Positions 60,475 to 64,000 of a stretch of 64,000 nucleotides of DNA are shown piece after piece (position 1 is the first letter of the stretch; the number at the start of each line of letters is the position of its first letter). Source of the stretch: Dyella terrae (lineage in GTDB: Bacteria > Pseudomonadota > Gammaproteobacteria > Xanthomonadales > Rhodanobacteraceae). A model generated the notes under the pieces. The model was given only the letters and a program-made list of their open reading frames with translations. It was not told the DNA's origin and made no database searches. The translations under genes and the position numbers were made by a program. The stretch covers positions 2,604,001-2,668,000 of the forward strand of contig NZ_CP089414.1 of the NCBI RefSeq assembly GCF_022394535.1, in the 5' to 3' direction.

Positions 60475-62622
60475 TTAGAACTTTCCGTAATACCCTTCCT
60501 TCAAGGCATCGAACAAATTGGCGGCTGTGTGCATTTCGCCGTCGTACTCCACTTCTTCGTTGCCTTTCAGTTCGACAACACTACCGTCCTCTAATTCGAA
60601 GCGGTAGTGGGTGTTCTCAAGATCGGCTTCTTTGACGAGCACGCCCTGGAACGCAGCGGGGTTGAAGCGGAAGGTGGTGCATCCCTTCAAGCCTTGTTTA
60701 TAGGCGTAGAAGTAGATGTCTTTGAAGTCTTCGTAGGGGTAGTCGGTGGGCACGTTCGCCGTCTTGGAGATGGACGAGTCGATCCACAACTGCGAGGCGG
60801 CCTGGATGTCGACGTGCTCTTTGGGCGAGATGTCGTCGGCGGCCACGAAGTAATCGGGCAGCTTGAACTTGGGGTCGTCGGTAAAGGGCACGGCTTCGGC
60901 GTTGATCAAGGCGCGGTAGGCCAGCAGCTCGTAGCTGTAGACCTCTACCTTTTCCTTGGTCTTGCGGCCTTCGCGGATCACGTTGCGCGAATAGTGATGG
61001 GCGAAGCTGGGCTCGATGCCGTTGCTGGCGTTGTTGGCCAGCGACAGGGAGATGGTGCCGGTGGGCGCGATGGAGCTGTGGTGGGTGAAGCGCGCGCCGG
61101 TTTCGGCGAGCTGCTCGACCAGGTTGGGCGCCACGCTGGCTACGCGCTGCATGTAGCGGCTGTACTTGGCGTGGAGCACGCGACCGGGGATGGAATCACC
61201 CACTTTGTAGCCGTCGGCGACCATTTCCGGGCGCTTGCGCAGCATGTCGCCGGTGACGGTGTAGTCGCAGGCGAGCACGGGCGCCACGCCCTTTTCCTTG
61301 GCGAGTTCCAGCGCGACTTCCCAGCCGGCCACGGCCATGTCGCGGGAGACTTCTTCGGTGAAGGCGACGGACTCGGCGGAGCCGTAGCGCATCTTGAGCA
61401 TGGTGATGGTGGAGCCGAGGCCCAGGAAGCCCATGCCGTGGCGGCGCTTGGAGAGGATCTCGTGGCGCTGCTGTTCCAGCGGCAGGCCGTTGATCTCCAC
61501 CACGTTGTCGAGCATGCGGGTGAACACTTTGACTACTTCGCGGTATTCGTCCCAGTCGAAGCGGGCCTTGGGGCCGAAGGGATCGCGTACGAAGGTGGTC
61601 AGGTTCACCGAGCCCAGCAGGCAGGAGCCGTAGGGCGGCAGCGGCTGTTCGCCGCAGGGGTTGGTGGCGCGGATGTGTTCGCACCACCAGTTGTTGTTCA
61701 TCTCGTTGACCTTGTCGATCAGGATGAAACCCGGCTCGGCGAAGTCATAGGTGGACACCATGATCATGTCCCACAGGTGGCGCGCGCGGATGTGGCCGTA
61801 GATCTTGCAGGCCACCAGGCCGTCTTCGCGCTCCACGTAGTTTTCGTGGGTGGGCCACTCGCGCCACACGATGGTGGCGGGGTCGTTGAGGTCGACCTCG
61901 TCCTTTTCCTTGACGTGTACGGGGAATACCAACGGCCAGTCGTGGTCGTGCTCTACCGCCTGCATGAAGCCGTCGGTGATGAGCAGGGACAGGTTGAACT
62001 GGCGCAGGCGGCCGTCTTCGCGCTTGGCGCGGATGAATTCCTTCACGTCGGGATGGCTGACGTCGAACGTGCCCATCTGCGCACCGCGGCGACCGCCAGC
62101 GGAGGAGACGGTGAAGCACATCTTGTCGTAGATATCCATGAAGGACAGCGGGCCGGAGGTGTACGCACCCGCACCCGACACGTACGCGCCGCGCGGACGC
62201 AGCGTGGAGAATTCGTAGCCGATGCCGCAGCCGGCTTTCAGCGTGAGGCCCGCCTCGTGCACTTTATCCAGGATGTTGTCCATGGAGTCCAGGATGGTGC
62301 CGGACACGGTGCAGTTGATGGTGGAGGTCGCCGGCTTGTGTGCCAGCGCGCCTGCGTTGGAGGTGATGCGGCCGGCGGGAATGGCACCGCGACGCAGCGC
62401 CCACAGGAAGCGTTCGTTCCAGTGTTCGCGCAGTTCCGGCGTGGCTTCCACGTCGGACAGTGCGCGGGCGACGCGCTGGTAGGTTTCGTCGACGCTACCG
62501 TCGACCGGCGCGCCCGACTTAGCCTTCAGGCGGTACTTCTTGTCCCAGATGTCGTAGGACGCAGGCTGCAGCGGAATGGCGGCGGCATCGCGGTTTACGG
62601 CTGGTGCACGCATGGTGCTCAT
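60475..62622 (-). CDS. nrdJa: Adenosylcobalamin-dependent ribonucleotide reductase, large subunit (NrdJa)
   Basis: 715 residues. The class II ten-stranded barrel enzyme makes deoxyribonucleotides without oxygen, using vitamin B12. Conserved parts seen: AGRITSNAGALAHKP, INCTVSGTILDSMDN, LKAGCGIGYEFSTLRP, the active-site ATNPCGEQPLPPYGSC, HGMGFLGLGS and SIAPTGTISL. The usual C-terminal zinc tail is absent because it is on nrdJb. ATG 62622 is chosen for MSTMRAP and an AGGAAG site. The upstream region has a candidate NrdR box. It should work with NrdJb as one enzyme. Confidence 0.93.
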   Translation of the reverse strand: MSTMRAPAVNRDAAAIPLQPASYDIWDKKYRLKAKSGAPVDGSVDETYQRVARALSDVEATPELREHWNERFLWALRRGAIPAGRITSNAGALAHKPATSTINCTVSGTILDSMDNILDKVHEAGLTLKAGCGIGYEFSTLRPRGAYVSGAGAYTSGPLSFMDIYDKMCFTVSSAGGRRGAQMGTFDVSHPDVKEFIRAKREDGRLRQFNLSLLITDGFMQAVEHDHDWPLVFPVHVKEKDEVDLNDPATIVWREWPTHENYVEREDGLVACKIYGHIRARHLWDMIMVSTYDFAEPGFILIDKVNEMNNNWWCEHIRATNPCGEQPLPPYGSCLLGSVNLTTFVRDPFGPKARFDWDEYREVVKVFTRMLDNVVEINGLPLEQQRHEILSKRRHGMGFLGLGSTITMLKMRYGSAESVAFTEEVSRDMAVAGWEVALELAKEKGVAPVLACDYTVTGDMLRKRPEMVADGYKVGDSIPGRVLHAKYSRYMQRVASVAPNLVEQLAETGARFTHHSSIAPTGTISLSLANNASNGIEPSFAHHYSRNVIREGRKTKEKVEVYSYELLAYRALINAEAVPFTDDPKFKLPDYFVAADDISPKEHVDIQAASQLWIDSSISKTANVPTDYPYEDFKDIYFYAYKQGLKGCTTFRFNPAAFQGVLVKEADLENTHYRFELEDGSVVELKGNEEVEYDGEMHTAANLFDALKEGYYGKF

Positions 62623-62819
62623 CGGCTTCCTGACCTCCCGGCATGGCCTCACGGCCCCGTGTTGGCGTTGTTCTACTCGGCAAAACCGCTCGCATCGGAG
62701 GACGAGGGACACGAACGCCCGCGCTTACGCCGATGCCCGCGTTCCCTGCCCGACCCGGTAACCCTCTCCCCCGGGAGAGTCCCGTGACACCAGCTCTTGG
62801 GTAAACACCCTGCCTTGTC

Positions 62820-62835
62820 ACACAAGATGTTGTGG
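62820..62835. promoter_or_regulatory. Candidate NrdR box
   Basis: ACACAAGATGTTGTGG, with CACAA / TTGTG arms. It matches the NrdR consensus (about ACACWATATATWGTGT) at 13 of 16 positions, about 200 bp upstream of nrdJa. NrdR sites usually come in pairs; I find only one. The 346-bp gap to the protease gene holds nothing else clear. Confidence 0.35.
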
Positions 62836-62968
62836 TCGCGAACGAAGGTGAAAGTTACCCCTGCCCTTTGCCGAAGTAAAGTAATTTCGTCATGGCGGCG
62901 GCTGCGGAACCGGTGACGCCGCGATGAGTCGAACGACGATCGATTCCATTCGTGAAAAAGGAGCTTCC

Positions 62969-64000
62969 ATGTCTGCCCGTTTCGTCCGCCGGTTGGCTGC
63001 CGCCGCATTTGTGCTGGTCGCCGCAACGCCCTTGGTCAGCCACGCAACTCTGCCGCCTACGGTGGATGGGCAACCGCTACCGTCGCTGGCGCCGATGCTG
63101 GAAAAAGTGACGCCAGCGGTGGTGAACATTTCCACCAAGACGCGCGTGCAGGTGCGCGATCCGTTCTTTGACGATCCGGTGTTCCGCCAGTTTTTCGGCC
63201 TGCAGGGTTCGCCGCGTTCGCGCGTGGAGCAGAGCCTGGGCTCAGGCGTGATCGTGGACGCGGCAAAGGGTTACATCCTCACCAATAACCACGTGGTGGG
63301 CGGCGCGGACGACATCACGGTGACACTGCAAGACGGCCGCGACTTCAAGGGCAAGCTGGTAGGCACCGACCCGGATACCGACGTGGCGGTGGTGAAGATC
63401 GAAGCGACGGGCTTGCAGGCGTTGCCGATGGCCGATTCCAGCACGCTGCGCGTGGGTGATTTTGTGGTGGCGGTGGGCGACCCGTTTGGGCTCGGGCAGA
63501 CGGTGACCTCGGGCATTGTGTCTGCACTGAGCCGTTCGGGCCTGGGCGGCACGGGCTTCCAGAACTTTATCCAGACGGATGCCTCGATCAACCCGGGCAA
63601 CTCCGGCGGCGCGCTGGTGAACCTGCGTGGCGAGCTGGTGGGCATCAACACGATGATCCTGTCGCCCTCGGGCGGCAACGTGGGCATTGGCTTTGCCATC
63701 CCCACCAACCTCAGCGGCGAGGTGATGCAGCAGCTGATCACCAACGGCAAGGTGAACCGCGGCAACCTGGGCGTGGAAACGCAGGACATCACCCCGCGCA
63801 TCGCCAAAGTGCTGGGGCTGAAGGACAACAACGGCGCGGTGGTGACGCGCGTTACCACGGGTTCGGCCGCCGACAGTGCGGACATCCAGATGGGCGACGT
63901 GATCATCGCCATCGACGGCAAGCCGGTGCGCAACGCGCAGGACCTGCGCAACGCCGAAGGCCTGATGCCGATCGGCAGCGCGGTAAAGCTGACTGTGCAG
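62969..64000 (+). CDS. Do/HtrA-family periplasmic serine protease (partial)
   Basis: 344 codons, running off the end of the window. Signal peptide ending VSHATLPP. The trypsin-like domain has the catalytic triad His (ILTNNHVVGGA), Asp (DTDVAVVKI) and Ser (NPGNSGGALVN). A first PDZ domain (LGVETQDITPRIAKVLGLK ...) is cut by the edge. It degrades and refolds misfolded envelope proteins. AAAGGAG precedes ATG 62969. A second PDZ is expected beyond the window. Confidence 0.9.
   Translation, partial: MSARFVRRLAAAAFVLVAATPLVSHATLPPTVDGQPLPSLAPMLEKVTPAVVNISTKTRVQVRDPFFDDPVFRQFFGLQGSPRSRVEQSLGSGVIVDAAKGYILTNNHVVGGADDITVTLQDGRDFKGKLVGTDPDTDVAVVKIEATGLQALPMADSSTLRVGDFVVAVGDPFGLGQTVTSGIVSALSRSGLGGTGFQNFIQTDASINPGNSGGALVNLRGELVGINTMILSPSGGNVGIGFAIPTNLSGEVMQQLITNGKVNRGNLGVETQDITPRIAKVLGLKDNNGAVVTRVTTGSAADSADIQMGDVIIAIDGKPVRNAQDLRNAEGLMPIGSAVKLTVQ

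Noticed and set aside
59641..60478. Two long plus-strand frames rich in Leu, Phe and Gly that resemble membrane proteins
   Set aside because: They are the reverse reading of the Lys/Ala repeats of the histone-like gene. The apparent hydrophobicity is a composition artefact.
60607..62787. 726-codon open frame on the plus strand
   Set aside because: It is antisense to nrdJa, which has clear conserved motifs. The plus-strand translation is Val/Gly/His-rich and has no family features; it is a GC-driven shadow.
62623..62968. Cobalamin riboswitch upstream of nrdJa
   Set aside because: I looked for the B12 box and the conserved core sequences and found none convincing.

Overview
The window is high-GC gammaproteobacterial DNA, most likely Rhodanobacteraceae/Xanthomonadales (Dyella, Luteibacter or Rhodanobacter type). 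The grounds are two large TonB-dependent receptors, a split B12-dependent ribonucleotide reductase with a Lys/Ala-rich histone-like gene between its halves, and two proteins ending in the XVIPCD secretion domain, which is typical of antibacterial type IV secretion (X-T4SS) effectors in Xanthomonadales. The assignment rests on protein recognition only. No rRNA, tRNA, CRISPR array or secretion apparatus was seen.

Layout. 0-16 kb holds signalling and envelope genes: a PAS-GGDEF protein, an RcsB-like regulator divergent from an RcsC-like hybrid kinase, a LysM/FecR gene broken by a frameshift, a CHASE2 protein, an OmpA-type lipoprotein, a chemoreceptor and rsgA. 17-22 kb has a TonB-dependent receptor whose 3' end and terminator were copied downstream inside an array of four REP-like elements. 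22-28 kb is mostly small membrane or exported proteins, plus a tautomerase/TetR pair with a palindromic operator. 28-33 kb carries a muramidase/lipoprotein operon and X-T4SS effector module 1. 33-41 kb has a SorAB-like sulfite dehydrogenase, a PL7 alginate lyase, hydrolases and an acyltransferase. 41-49 kb has an IS3 remnant, a Gcr-type recombinase homolog, a chitin-binding secreted protein and a second TonB receptor. 49.5-58.4 kb is an accessory region with effector module 2, inhibitor-like exported proteins and many short intergenic repeats. 58.7-64 kb has nrdJ (two halves), the histone-like gene and the start of an HtrA/DegP protease.

The most interesting theme is the pair of paralogous effector modules. 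Module 2 (51.0-53.2 kb) has an exported immunity-like gene, then 34 nt, then a peptidoglycan-targeting XVIPCD effector that is frameshifted in a C run. Module 1 (30.5-32.6 kb) has an intact effector, but its immunity gene survives only as the leader plus the last 17 codons, again 34 nt before the effector. So one copy has a broken toxin with an intact immunity-like gene, and the other has an intact toxin with a deleted one. A DUF4303-like gene follows the intact toxin.

Both modules share a conserved leader block containing TCAGA-N4-TCCTA/TCTTA. The same motif occurs at three other places, two of them next to the RcsB-like regulator. It resembles the enterobacterial RcsB/RcsAB box, and the regulator keeps an RcsB-like recognition helix. 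This suggests an Rcs-type phosphorelay controlling effector and envelope genes, which is an inference that needs testing.
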